A stretch of 18,074 nucleotides of DNA, taken from assembly GCA_026770615.1 (NCBI GenBank), contig MU631663.1, positions 100,262 to 118,335 on the forward strand, written 5' to 3'. Positions 1 through 7,698 of the stretch are shown piece by piece. The stretch is from Pavlovales sp. CCMP2436 (taxonomy: Eukaryota > Haptophyta > Pavlovophyceae > Pavlovales). The translations under genes were made by a program, and so were the position numbers. Each line of letters begins with the position of its first letter. The stretch's first letter is position 1. Below the pieces are notes generated by a model. That model had not been told where the DNA came from, did not search any database, and saw only the letters and a list, made by a program, of their open reading frames with translations.

Positions 1-155
1 GGGGGGGGGTGCGGGGGCAAGTTTTAAAACGCGAAGGCGGGCGCAGATCGCTCAAGCCGTCTTGCCGCCGTTTGGCAGCAGAGGCGCGCGCGAGCACGGC
101 GGACCAGGAGCAGCGGGTGCGCGGGGCGAGCACGGCGGAGTGGAGGCGGCGAGCA

Positions 156-1607
156 ATGCCGACGCAGAGGTCGCGCGGCGGTCTGGCGCCGCCCGAACCA
201 GCGGCGGCGGTTAAGGCGTCGCCGTGCGCGCGGAGTAGGCCTAAGCCGTACGAGCCGGAGGCCCGTTCCAACGGGCCCAAGGAGCGGGGCACTCGCACAC
301 CCGCTGCGCAGGCCGCGGCGAAGCCCGTGCAGACGGAGATTATCGTCGACGGCGAGCCGACGGCCATCGCGGAGTACATAAGCCGGGCGCAGGGCCATCT
401 GACGCGCATGCGCCGCGCCGACGACATGCTCGACGCCTACGCCATGCCGCGCAACGCGTCCGGGATCCAGCCGTCCGCCGAGCTGGCCAAGGCTCGCGCC
501 ACGCGTGCAAAGGCCGTCGAGGGGGTCATCAGCACGATGGACGAGCTTGTCTCGTTCCGCACTGCGCACAAAGAGCTCGAGTATGACGAGGAGGGCATCG
601 ACGCCGAGGAGATCTTCTGCTCCGCGTGCCACGGCTACGAGTCGGTCCCGTCGAACGACATTATTCTGTGCGACACGTGTAACCACTCGTATCACCAGAG
701 ATGCATCCAGCCGCCAATCTCAGACGAGGCGCTCGAGGACGACGAGTCGGACTGGTTCTGCCCCGTCTGCGTCGCGGTGGCCACGCTGCTCGACGCGGTG
801 AACGAGTACTCCGGCAAGGACTGGCCCGACGTCCACTCGATGTTCCCGAAGGAGCGCCGCGGGCCCGACGCGGAGAGCAGCGAGGATGAGGAGGACGACG
901 ACTACGTCGCCTCGAAGAGCGATTCTGAGCCTGGCGACGACAGCGACGGCGACAAGCCCGAGGGGGGCGGGTCGGACGACGAGGACGGGGAGGGGGGTGG
1001 GGAGGACGGGGAGGAGGAGGAGGAGGCGCCGCTCGGAGTTCGGAGCAGGCGGGTGGACTACGCGGCGCTGGCGCAGGAGCTGTTCGGCGAGGACGAGGAC
1101 GAGGACGCGGACCCAGCGGCAGACGGCGACTTTGACCCGCGCCGTGCCGGCGCAGGCGGCGCCAAGGGCGGGGCCAAGGCGGGCGGGCGCGGGACAGCGA
1201 AGAAGGCTGCAGTGCTGCTCAAGCGTGTACAGCCCACCGCGGTCGCCTTACCCGCCAAGAAGGGCGGCGCAAGAGCCGCCACCGCACGGCAGCCCCGCGA
1301 GGCGGCGGCCTCCGCGAGCACCTCGCCGCCCGCCCGCAGACCGGCCAAGCCCACGCGCGAGACAGCGGCGGCGGCGGCGGTGGCGGAGAGCCCCTCGCCC
1401 TCTCCCCGCCGCGCATCCAGGGCCAAGAGTGCCGCCTCCCGCCCGGCTTCGAAGCGCGCCGGCGCCTCGCCTCCGCCGCAGTCGAGCCCGGCTGCGAAGC
1501 GGGCGCGCCAGGGCGCGGCCGCTCCGGATGCTGCCAGCGCGGCTGCCGCCCCTGCGCCGAAACAGGCGCGCAGCCCTGGCAGGCCGGCAACCGCGCGCAC
1601 ACGCTAG
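156..1607 (+). CDS. PHD-finger protein, HAT3.1/PRH-like, lacking a homeodomain
   Basis: Probable nuclear chromatin reader; PHD fingers of this kind usually bind histone H3 tails. The frame is open from base 9, but its first codon there is GTG. The first ATG is at 156 (483 aa), and a start upstream of the window cannot be excluded. Counting from that ATG, the C4HC3 zinc ligands are Cys155, Cys158, Cys172, Cys175, His180, Cys183, Cys202 and Cys205, with the typical NDIILCDTC and WFCPVC segments. A helical stretch precedes the finger (LDAYAMPRNA to EEGIDAEEIFC). An acidic Ser/Asp/Glu tract follows, then RVDYAALAQELFGEDEDED. This order matches plant HAT3.1/PRHA proteins as I know them, in which a homeodomain comes next. 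Here only an Ala/Lys/Arg/Pro-rich, probably disordered and nuclear-targeting tail follows, to a TAG stop. Family assignment is confident; target genes are unknown. Confidence 0.85.
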   Translation: MPTQRSRGGLAPPEPAAAVKASPCARSRPKPYEPEARSNGPKERGTRTPAAQAAAKPVQTEIIVDGEPTAIAEYISRAQGHLTRMRRADDMLDAYAMPRNASGIQPSAELAKARATRAKAVEGVISTMDELVSFRTAHKELEYDEEGIDAEEIFCSACHGYESVPSNDIILCDTCNHSYHQRCIQPPISDEALEDDESDWFCPVCVAVATLLDAVNEYSGKDWPDVHSMFPKERRGPDAESSEDEEDDDYVASKSDSEPGDDSDGDKPEGGGSDDEDGEGGGEDGEEEEEAPLGVRSRRVDYAALAQELFGEDEDEDADPAADGDFDPRRAGAGGAKGGAKAGGRGTAKKAAVLLKRVQPTAVALPAKKGGARAATARQPREAAASASTSPPARRPAKPTRETAAAAAVAESPSPSPRRASRAKSAASRPASKRAGASPPPQSSPAAKRARQGAAAPDAASAAAAPAPKQARSPGRPATARTR

Positions 1608-2152
1608 CCGCCGATCCGGCCCAAGATCAAATAGTAGGCCTTGTAGCCAAAATCGCCACCAGCCGCATCAGTCTCCATAGTCCCAGCGACCCCAGCGGGC
1701 GTAAATTGCGACTGCGGCATGGCCGCTCCCAACTCCCAAAGTCGAAGCTAGTCACTTGATTATACAGTTATTTTATACGTTATTCCGCTCGAGTCCTCTC
1801 ATTGTCGTCGGTTCATAACGACGTCACTTTCGCAAGTGAATCCGCCGTTCCAGCAGGTCTTCCGCTGCGCCTGAGATTCGTGACCACCACTGAAAAAAAT
1901 TACATCGCTGAGTTGCCGGACACGCCGATGTCCTTGCAACATTGTCGCCGCCGCCGCCTTCCATGTGCCGCTGTCGTCGTCGTCCCAGCCGCCCACGTTC
2001 ACTATCACCACAGCTTGCCGTCTCCTTCTTTCGAGCTGCTGCGGCTGCCGCTGCCACTATTCCCTTCTCCACCACGCCCACACCCTCGCTCTCACCTTTC
2101 CCTCTCCTCTCTCCTCGCCGTTTTGGTTTCGTCAGACTTAATTTCCGGCTTC
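1608..2152. other. Spacer: 3' flank of the PHD gene plus a dispersed repeat
   Basis: No supported gene. The first roughly 190 bases turn AT-rich after the TAG stop and probably hold the 3' UTR of the PHD gene. The rest is dominated by the dispersed repeat copy at 1807-2030 and by pyrimidine-rich sequence up to the end of the OTU ORF. Open frames here are low-complexity and have no family features. Confidence 0.6.
1807..2030 (+). repeat. Dispersed repeat with compensated hairpin, copy 1
   Basis: This copy aligns over its whole length, in inverse orientation, with 17200 down to about 16968. Shared blocks in order are CATAACGACGTCACT, a 6-bp hairpin (TCACTT 1824-1829, loop 1830-1833, AAGTGA 1834-1839), CCAGCAGGT, a TACATCG/CACATCG block near 1903, a (CGC)n run, TGTGCCGCTGTCG and CAGCCGCCCACGTTC ending at 2000. 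The 5' part, including the flank TCGGTTCATAACGACGTCAC, also matches 16840-16777. No terminal inverted repeats, reverse transcriptase or transposase were seen, so the class of repeat is unknown. Confidence 0.7.
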
Positions 2153-3109
2153 TTATCCTTGGGTCAGACTGTCATCTGTTGCTTCAACGTGTGTCTTGCC
2201 TTCATCGATGGAGATTACGCATATCATCCTTCCTCCGTTGCGCGACTCTGCGATAAGCTCAGGTAAGGATTTTACGTTAGCTCCAGGCCGGGCTGTCCAC
2301 CCGTTTCCGTTTGCGCTGTATGGTAAGCGGCCGTTAAGAGGCTCGGCGCAGTATATAGCGATGAATTTGTGCACTTGCCCCTGCTCCAGTCTCTTGATCA
2401 GAACCACATCTTTGCCTACGCATGTGGCGATGCTGTGGAGCATATTATCGTTCATCCATGCTGCCTGATTTGGTCCGAAGTGTGGCGGCCTGTACTTTGC
2501 TTGCGCTTCGATTGGCCAAACGTTTCGGATTAGCCGGTGGTCAAGGTTGTTGCCCATGGGGTCACCTACGTTCTCCGGTCTGCGTAGATTCAACTGTTCC
2601 TGGATGTGTTGCGGGAGGCTGCGGGCATGTGTGATTGCCGCATTTCGTAGTGCTATGGCTGCCTCCCAGCTAACCGCCTTCCCTGCGCTTCTCAGCACAG
2701 CGTAGGGAAGGCAGTTTCCATCACCTTGTATGCGTGCGTGGGTTAGGTTTACAATTGCCAGTATCGCTCTCAGGTTGCCAGCCGGTTCGCTTGTCCGTAG
2801 ATCTCCAGTGATTGTGACGGCATCTTCCACTGTAGGGGCTTTTTGTGCTCTGCTAGCCTTTCTTCCTGCTGCCCGTAGACCCGCTGGGTTGGGTAGTGAG
2901 GTGTTAGTCCTACCGTTAGGTACCCCGATAGTAATAACAATCCAGCCAGTGTCACCACTGGCTTTCTTTGGCGGTGGGCTGATCGGGCTTGCCTGGGTGA
3001 CTATAAGCCCTTGCAGTAACACCTTTCTAACCATGCTGTCTCTAATGGCAAGCATGTCAAAGTGTTGGCCGTGCTGTGCGGTGGGTTTATCTCCAGCTTT
3101 CATCTGCAT
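2153..3109 (-). CDS. OTU-like cysteine protease (deubiquitinase fold), element-associated
   Basis: A 318-aa ORF. Residues 128-141 read QGDGNCLPYAVLRS, the OTU nucleophile motif, with D130, G131, N132 and catalytic Cys133. Near the C-terminus ISIDEGKTHVEAT supplies the expected strand and catalytic His307. Between them, the WMNDNMLHSIATCVGKDVVLI stretch matches the helix-strand region of OTU domains. OTU proteases cleave ubiquitin or ubiquitin-like chains. They occur in host genes and also, often, in viruses and transposable elements. G+C here is visibly lower than in the neighbouring genes, there is no intron, and repeats lie nearby, which suggests an acquired or mobile origin (inference). 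The ATG at 3109 overlaps the stop of the upstream ORF by 10 nt. The frame stays open upstream to about 3218, so a frameshift joining the two ORFs is possible. Confidence 0.7.
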   Translation of the reverse strand: MQMKAGDKPTAQHGQHFDMLAIRDSMVRKVLLQGLIVTQASPISPPPKKASGDTGWIVITIGVPNGRTNTSLPNPAGLRAAGRKASRAQKAPTVEDAVTITGDLRTSEPAGNLRAILAIVNLTHARIQGDGNCLPYAVLRSAGKAVSWEAAIALRNAAITHARSLPQHIQEQLNLRRPENVGDPMGNNLDHRLIRNVWPIEAQAKYRPPHFGPNQAAWMNDNMLHSIATCVGKDVVLIKRLEQGQVHKFIAIYCAEPLNGRLPYSANGNGWTARPGANVKSLPELIAESRNGGRMICVISIDEGKTHVEATDDSLTQG

Positions 3110-3435
3110 TCGCAGCAGGGCTGCCGGACTGGTTTTTGTAGATGTTGGCCATCCGTTTTCCCGTGTATAGTGACCTGTTTGGCACCCCAGTCGGCCATGG
3201 CATTGAGTATCACAAGGTCATCCATATGATGGTCTATTCCTTCCATTAGGGTTCTGATCTTGTTTATGGTCTGGGAGTCTACAACATATGTGTTCGTGGT
3301 TTCGCGCCATGATGGGTCAATACGGACGTGTTGTTTTTCCATTTCCTTGTCTAGGTCGTGCGCCGACGTGTGCTCGATTTTACGAGTAAGATTGTTGCTC
3401 AGGGCCTGCTTGATGAGTGCTAGGGCTGTTGTCAT
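3100..3435 (-). CDS. Hypothetical protein upstream of and overlapping the OTU ORF
   Basis: A 111-aa ORF starting with ATG at 3435; an in-frame stop lies about 33 nt upstream. I do not recognise it. It is polar and apparently helical, with NKIRTLMEGIDHHMDDLVILNAMADWG in the second half, and ends CCECR. Its TGA lies inside the start region of the OTU ORF (ATGCAGATGA). Both frames are open between about 3100 and 3218. It may be the N-terminal part of one roughly 430-aa protein broken by a frameshift, or the first of two overlapping cistrons of an element. The composition matches the OTU ORF and not the host genes. Confidence 0.45.
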   Translation of the reverse strand: MTTALALIKQALSNNLTRKIEHTSAHDLDKEMEKQHVRIDPSWRETTNTYVVDSQTINKIRTLMEGIDHHMDDLVILNAMADWGAKQVTIHGKTDGQHLQKPVRQPCCECR

Positions 3436-3950
3436 GTGTGAGGATTTTGGTGGTGGGCGTGAGAACTCTCATCGGTCATGCCGTGCGGTCTCCCGGTGCA
3501 ATTGGTGTCTGGGATGGTGTAATGGGCTTGCTTGACCCCATTTAGGTGATCCCATCCGATCTGGCGATTATCCTCCCCTTTTAGCCATTGGTTTTAAAGC
3601 CGTGGCCAATGATGGCCATGCTATTTATAATTTAAATATTTAGATAAGCGCGCACATATCTTCAGTCATGAACGTTTAAATGTCATGGCTAGTCGTTATG
3701 CTGGTGCGGAGAGACTGGGCCGTCGAAGCGAGCTTTGCTCACTTCCAACAAGTCCGGAATGCTGTCGGTTATGTGTGCATGGGATTTGTGTGGAATTCGG
3801 AGCTGAATGAGGCGTCGGAGGCAGAGGCACTTGGCGAGCTTGCTCCCTGAGAACTGTTGGATACTGTCGGTCATGTGGAGGGAGGAATACTTCTGAACTG
3901 GTCTGCCGATGTGCGTCGGCGCCTGGCGCCACTAGGGCAGAACAAGCAGG
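3436..3950. other. Spacer between OTU ORFs and LON-domain gene
   Basis: No supported gene. On the minus strand, upstream of the ORF starting at 3435, there are CCAAT-type pentamers around 3585-3612 and an AT-rich block at about 3620-3645, which could be a promoter for that ORF (weak). The remainder is a diverged tandem duplication and the 3' flank of the LON-domain gene. Confidence 0.4.
3728..3915. repeat. Diverged tandem duplication, about 106-bp period
   Basis: GCGAGCTTTGCTC (from 3728) and GCGAGCTTGCTC (from 3834) begin two copies. Each is followed 25-30 nt later by ACTGTCGGTCATGTG or a near match, and then by a GGAAT block. The copies differ by substitutions and small indels. Confidence 0.5.
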
Positions 3951-6115
3951 TCACCCGCCCGCCCCAGGCTCTGCCCCAGGCCCCGCGTCAGGATCCGCGT
4001 CACCGTCTGCGCTCGAGTCGCCGGGCTCCATGGCGTCGCGGAGCGCGAGGACGGCTGTGAGGAGCTTGCGCTGCCTCTCCAACTCGTGCACGATGAGCAG
4101 CAGGCGCGCCCTATTAGAAGACGAATAAAAGTAATTATATTAATTCTCCTCCTCCTCCTCCTTGACAATGAGCAGCAGACGCGCGCTACAATGATAATGA
4201 CACCTATTCTAGTAATAAATTAATAGGGCACGATCAGCAGCAGACGCGCCCTATAATCATCATCATCATCATGATAATAACGATAATAAAAATAACAATG
4301 ACGATATTAGTACGATGAGCAGCAGCCGCGCCCTTTTTTGTTTTTGTTTTTTTGGTTCTTTTTTTTTTCTGTTGGTTGAATCATCAGAAGAAGAAGAACA
4401 AGAATCATTGTTGTTGTGATTGTGATTGGTATGGTCACTATTATTATTACCATTATTATCACTATCACTATCGCCTTAATTATTATTGTTATCATTATTA
4501 TTATCATTTTTTTCTTCTTCTTTTTTTATCACAACACCAACACCAACACCAACAACAGCAGCAGCAGCAGCGCGCCCTACCTGCAGCAGTGCGTGTGCAG
4601 CAGCTCCAGCCGCTGCTCGGCCGATTCGACCAGTTCGGGCAGCAGCGCCGTCAGCAGGTACGAGGCGCGCGCGCGGCGCACGGGTCCGGGGAGCGTGCAC
4701 GCAGCGGAGATTGGCACGCCGTCGGCGCCCACCGGGCACTGGTCCCAGCCGCCGGCCGGCGCGGGCGGGATGAGCGCGAGGATTTCGCGAGGCAGTTGGA
4801 GGAGGTCGATGGACTGGAGTTTGCCGGCGAGCGCCCAGGTGGCGACCAACTCGTTCCACACGCAGAGCTCGAGCCCGCTCAGCGAGATGCCCAGCTCGTT
4901 GGCCCCCCACTCGCGCCACGGTTCGTCCGCCTCCGCGTCGAACTCGTCGAGCTCGAGCGCGAGTGCACCAAGCTCGTCCGCGTCTTCGGCCAGCGCGTCG
5001 TCGCTGAGCCCGAGCGATCTGCGCGCGGCCCGGTTGGCAGCGCTCGTGGCCACGTCTGCCACCCAGGAGATGGCGTGCTCCACCTCCTCCGTGTTCCCAA
5101 GCGCGAGCTGACTGAAGGGCGAGGTGCCGCCCGCCACCGGCCAGAGGGGCTTCTCCAGCGACGCCCACGCGGAAGTGGCCGCGGCAGCGGCGGCGAGGGC
5201 GGCCTTGCGCACGGCGGTGTTGACCTGCTCCTCGGAGGAGTTCTGCGAGATGAGCACAGTCGCCGCCTCGGTGGCAATGTCGTCGAAAAGCTCCAGCTGA
5301 GGGTGGGGGAGAGGGGGGGGGAAAGGGGAGGAGGTAGTCAGCGCACTGTGAAGAGGAGCAGACCCTGGTAGGCAGTGGGAGAGCAGGCTGTGGGAGAGCA
5401 GGCAAGTGGGACAGGAGCTCTGTGAGCGGGCGGGCACCTCCTCGTCGTCTGCGTAATACTCGCACTCGGCCGTCGTGTAGGGAGAGTTGCCGATGACGGA
5501 GTTCACCTGCACGCGCCCAATGTTACGTGTGGCGAGCAGCAGACGTCCGTCATCGCCTTTTAGGCAGCTGACGACCTCACTCAGCGTGCCCACTTCGCCC
5601 GGCTGCAGCGCGTACTCCTCGGAATCAAAGTTGCGCGAGCCACCCTCCAGGTAGAAGGATCCAAAGAGCCATGGCTTCTCCGTCAGCATGAGCTCGGCAA
5701 ACATGTGGACATAATGTGGGACATGGCAGTTGAGCATCTCGTTGTGACCTGGCAGGGACACCCACTGAACCCGCCAGAGCGCAAGCGCCGGGAACTCGTG
5801 CGCGCAGCGGGCGCCCTGGACATCCTGGCCATTCAGCCCCGACCGGATGTCGTTTGCCTGCGCGTCCCCTGTCGGGGCTGCGCGGAAGAGCGCGTCCAGT
5901 GACGCGCGCTGCCTTTCGAGCTCGCCGTCCGCCATCATCCGCCCCGCCGTGCGGCAGCGAGCGGAGCGCGCAGCGTCCACCATCCACCCTCGCTGTGAGG
6001 GAACAGTGGTCACCCTCCCTGTCGGTGTGGCGGCCGAGAGCAGCTGCAGGGCATTCAGGAGCAGCCACATGGCAAGGGTTCCACCCTTTGGGACAAACTT
6101 GACGTCCGCCATCAT
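3951..6115 (-). CDS. LON-substrate-binding-domain protein, three exons
   Basis: Proposed join of 5438-6115, 4581-5296 and 3951-4110 on the minus strand (517 aa, phases consistent). The N-terminus has a hydrophobic, signal-like segment (AMWLLLNALQLLSAA) after the ATG at 6115; the open frame further upstream has no ATG. It is followed by a PUA-like LON N-terminal domain. Key stretches are FPALALWRVQWVSLPGHNEML, GEVGTLSEVV and GRLLLATRNIGRVQV. The rest is helical and Glu/Ala-rich. There is no AAA+ ATPase or Ser-Lys protease domain, so it is not a full Lon protease; plastid LON-domain proteins of this size exist. Intron 1 (5297-5437, 141 nt) has GAG/GTGCCC and CCCTCAG borders and no in-frame stop. 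Intron 2 (4111-4580, 470 nt) has CAG/GTAGGG and AATAG borders. After it the frame continues ARLLLIVHELERQRKLL and ends in an acidic Gly/Pro tail at a TGA. Substrates are unknown. Confidence 0.75.
4091..4580 (-). repeat. Five copies of a splice-junction unit in a microsatellite-rich intron
   Basis: Read on the minus strand, the unit is about AGGGCGCGYCTGCTGCTCAT. Copies lie at 4091-4114 (the genuine exon 3 start), 4166-4188, 4231-4255, 4313-4334 and 4561-4580 (directly at the 5' splice site). They are separated by AT-rich triplet repeats: ATC/ATT, GAG, GAA/TTC and CAG runs. Each internal copy keeps a possible AG in front and would read ARLLLIV in the exon frame before running into different short tails. 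Confidence 0.75.
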
Positions 6116-6938
6116 TTTGTGGCGGAAGAAGGTTTTGGTGGGTCTGGCAACGATGCTACAAGACGAGCGCGCCGCCAAGAGGCCCCGTCCGGTGATCCCG
6201 GGCCAGCCGGCCCGGGGAAAATGATCACGAAAGAAAGAATTAACTCACAAAGCTCAGCCGCGCCGGACAAACCGGCACGGGCCAGATTCAAATATCAAGA
6301 ATAATTAACTTAGGTCTAAGCACCAAACTTCCGCATTCTCCGGCGGGCCTCAAGTCGCGGGAAGAACGTCTTGTGGTGTCATTTGCGTGATCTCTAAACA
6401 GCTGCGTGCTCAGTGTCGTGAGTGAGGTCGCCATATTTTGTGTCCCTTCCCTTCAGGATCAAGGGTGTTCCTGGCGAGATTGGGGCGTCCGTGATCGAGT
6501 GAGGGTAGCATTGTGAGTGGTGGCGCGGCGACGGCGACTTTTGACGAGGACTTTTTAAATTTACACGTCTATGAGTACATAACGATGCACATTTTTCACT
6601 GATGGTACTTTGCCCAATGGGAGATCTGCTGGTAACTGCGGGTTTACTCTCTCGCAAGAGTGATATCCTAACCATAATCCTAATCCCCAAGCAGCAAGTG
6701 AGCTTATGTTATATTATGATGCCACTTCTACCGCCGGGTGTGCAGTCTCTGCGTCCAGGAGGCCTCGGTTGTCAGCGTCTGATCGTCACTCTGTTTGTAG
6801 CCTCAGCATCGCCATGCGGTGATACTGGTGCGCCCGCAGAGCTCTGAGCAGCCGATTTCGTTCGAGTTTGGTTGAAGATGGGTTCCACTGTGGTGGCTCG
6901 ACGGGTAGCCACGTGCAGCGACGCAGTGAGCAAACCCC

Positions 6939-7002
6939 AAGCAACCCCCAAGCAATCCCAAGCAATTTCCAAGCAATCCCAAGCAATGCCCAAGCAATCC
7001 CC
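6939..7002. repeat. Minisatellite, six units of about 10-11 bp
   Basis: Six tandem variants of AAGCAATCCC (with CCCC, TTCC and GCCC endings) run head to tail. The open frames across it are repetitive by-products. Confidence 0.85.
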
Positions 7003-7091
7003 ACGTAGGGAGTTGCGGGTATGGAGGTCAAATCCCTGGAGAGTTAGGGGATTAGGAGTTCCCGGCGGAACAAGGGATTGAGATTGGGATT

Positions 7092-7140
7092 GGAACTCCC
7101 AGGGGAATTAAAGGGATAATTGAAATCCCCAGGGAGTTCC
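7092..7140. repeat. Foldback hairpin rich in GGGATT/AATCCC words
   Basis: GGAACTCCCAGGGGAATT (7092-7109) pairs with AAATCCCCAGGGAGTTCC (7123-7140) at about 15 of 18 positions across a 13-nt loop. Further GGGATT words on the left and AATCCC on the right could extend the fold to roughly 7070-7160. Confidence 0.55.
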
Positions 7141-7516
7141 AGGAGATTGCAATCCCCCGGGAAATTACGACCCCTGAACTCTTCTGTGCCCAACCCGGTT
7201 CGTGAGTTGCTCCGAAGGATTTTCGCTGAATTTTCCGCCCGGACTGTCCACCAATTCGGATTCGGACTCGGTTGGAACGCGGGGTTTTAATACTTTTATC
7301 GGGAGCTCAGCAAGCACGCTTGCACTGTGCACTGTCTTGCAGCACTGTACCGACCCGCACTTTGTTGCGATACTATAGTTAGTTAACTACATGTCCTTTG
7401 AAGCTGGTTATTGCTGAAATTGAAAAGTACTTTATAGTTATCTAGAAGTTGACTGACTCGAGTGCAGATTCGAGTGCTTTAACTCGATCTACAGCACCGG
7501 TCCGGACCATGGGTTT

Positions 7517-7563
7517 TATCGGGTGCACGGCAAGCGCGGAGGCTTTACGCCGTGCACCGTCAC
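7517..7563 (-). promoter_or_regulatory. SECIS-like element in the thioredoxin reductase 3' UTR
   Basis: On the minus strand, GTGAC (7563-7559) is followed by a perfect 10-bp helix: GGTGCACGGC (7558-7549) with GCCGTGCACC (7531-7522). The 17-nt apical region GTAAAGCCTCCGCGCTT contains the unpaired AA, and CGATA (7521-7517) follows on the 3' side. The UGA/GA pair forms the non-canonical quartet of eukaryotic SECIS elements, and about 13 nt separate UGA from AA, as expected. The element lies some 140 nt past the stop of a gene ending Cys-UGA-Gly-stop. The basal helix looks weak (possibly ATGG with CCAT). SECIS elements recruit SBP2 and the selenocysteine elongation factor to recode UGA. Confidence 0.85.
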
Positions 7564-7698
7564 GCAGCGCTGCTGCCATCGCCGCGCTCGGCAAGCGCAG
7601 CGGGGGGCAGCAGCAGGGTGTGGTCGGAGCGAGGCTATCAGCGTTCGCCGCGACTGCTCGCCAGGGAATGCAACCCTGACGAGGGCACGCGGCTGTGC

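Larger units (their letters stand above)
6179..7698. other. Spacer between the LON-domain gene and thioredoxin reductase
   Basis: No supported protein gene. It holds the 5' flank of the LON-domain gene, including a perfect GC-rich hairpin at 6197-6216 (CCCGGGCC, loop AGCC, GGCCCGGG). It also holds a minisatellite at 6939-7002, a foldback hairpin at 7092-7140, and the 3' UTR of thioredoxin reductase with its SECIS-like element at about 7517-7563. Open frames here are short and lack conserved motifs. Confidence 0.6.

Noticed and set aside
9..155. N-terminal extension of the PHD protein from base 9
   Set aside because: The first codon there is GTG and the residues are low-complexity Arg/Ala; the first ATG is at 156. 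A start upstream of the window remains possible.
1802..2266. Open frame with SVHNDVTFASESAVPAG, similar to a frame at 16538-17095
   Set aside because: The similarity comes from the dispersed DNA repeat. Frames outside it are low-complexity and unrelated, so protein coding is not supported.
4352..5371. A 339-aa plus-strand open frame across the microsatellites
   Set aside because: It translates triplet repeats and the antisense of the LON-domain gene; no family features.
6116..6178. Start of the LON-domain protein at 6178
   Set aside because: The codon is TTG, not ATG. The first ATG (6115) gives a signal-like N-terminus.
6939..7002. CRISPR-like array
   Set aside because: The units are only 10-11 bp and directly adjacent, with no spacers; it is a minisatellite in a eukaryotic genome.
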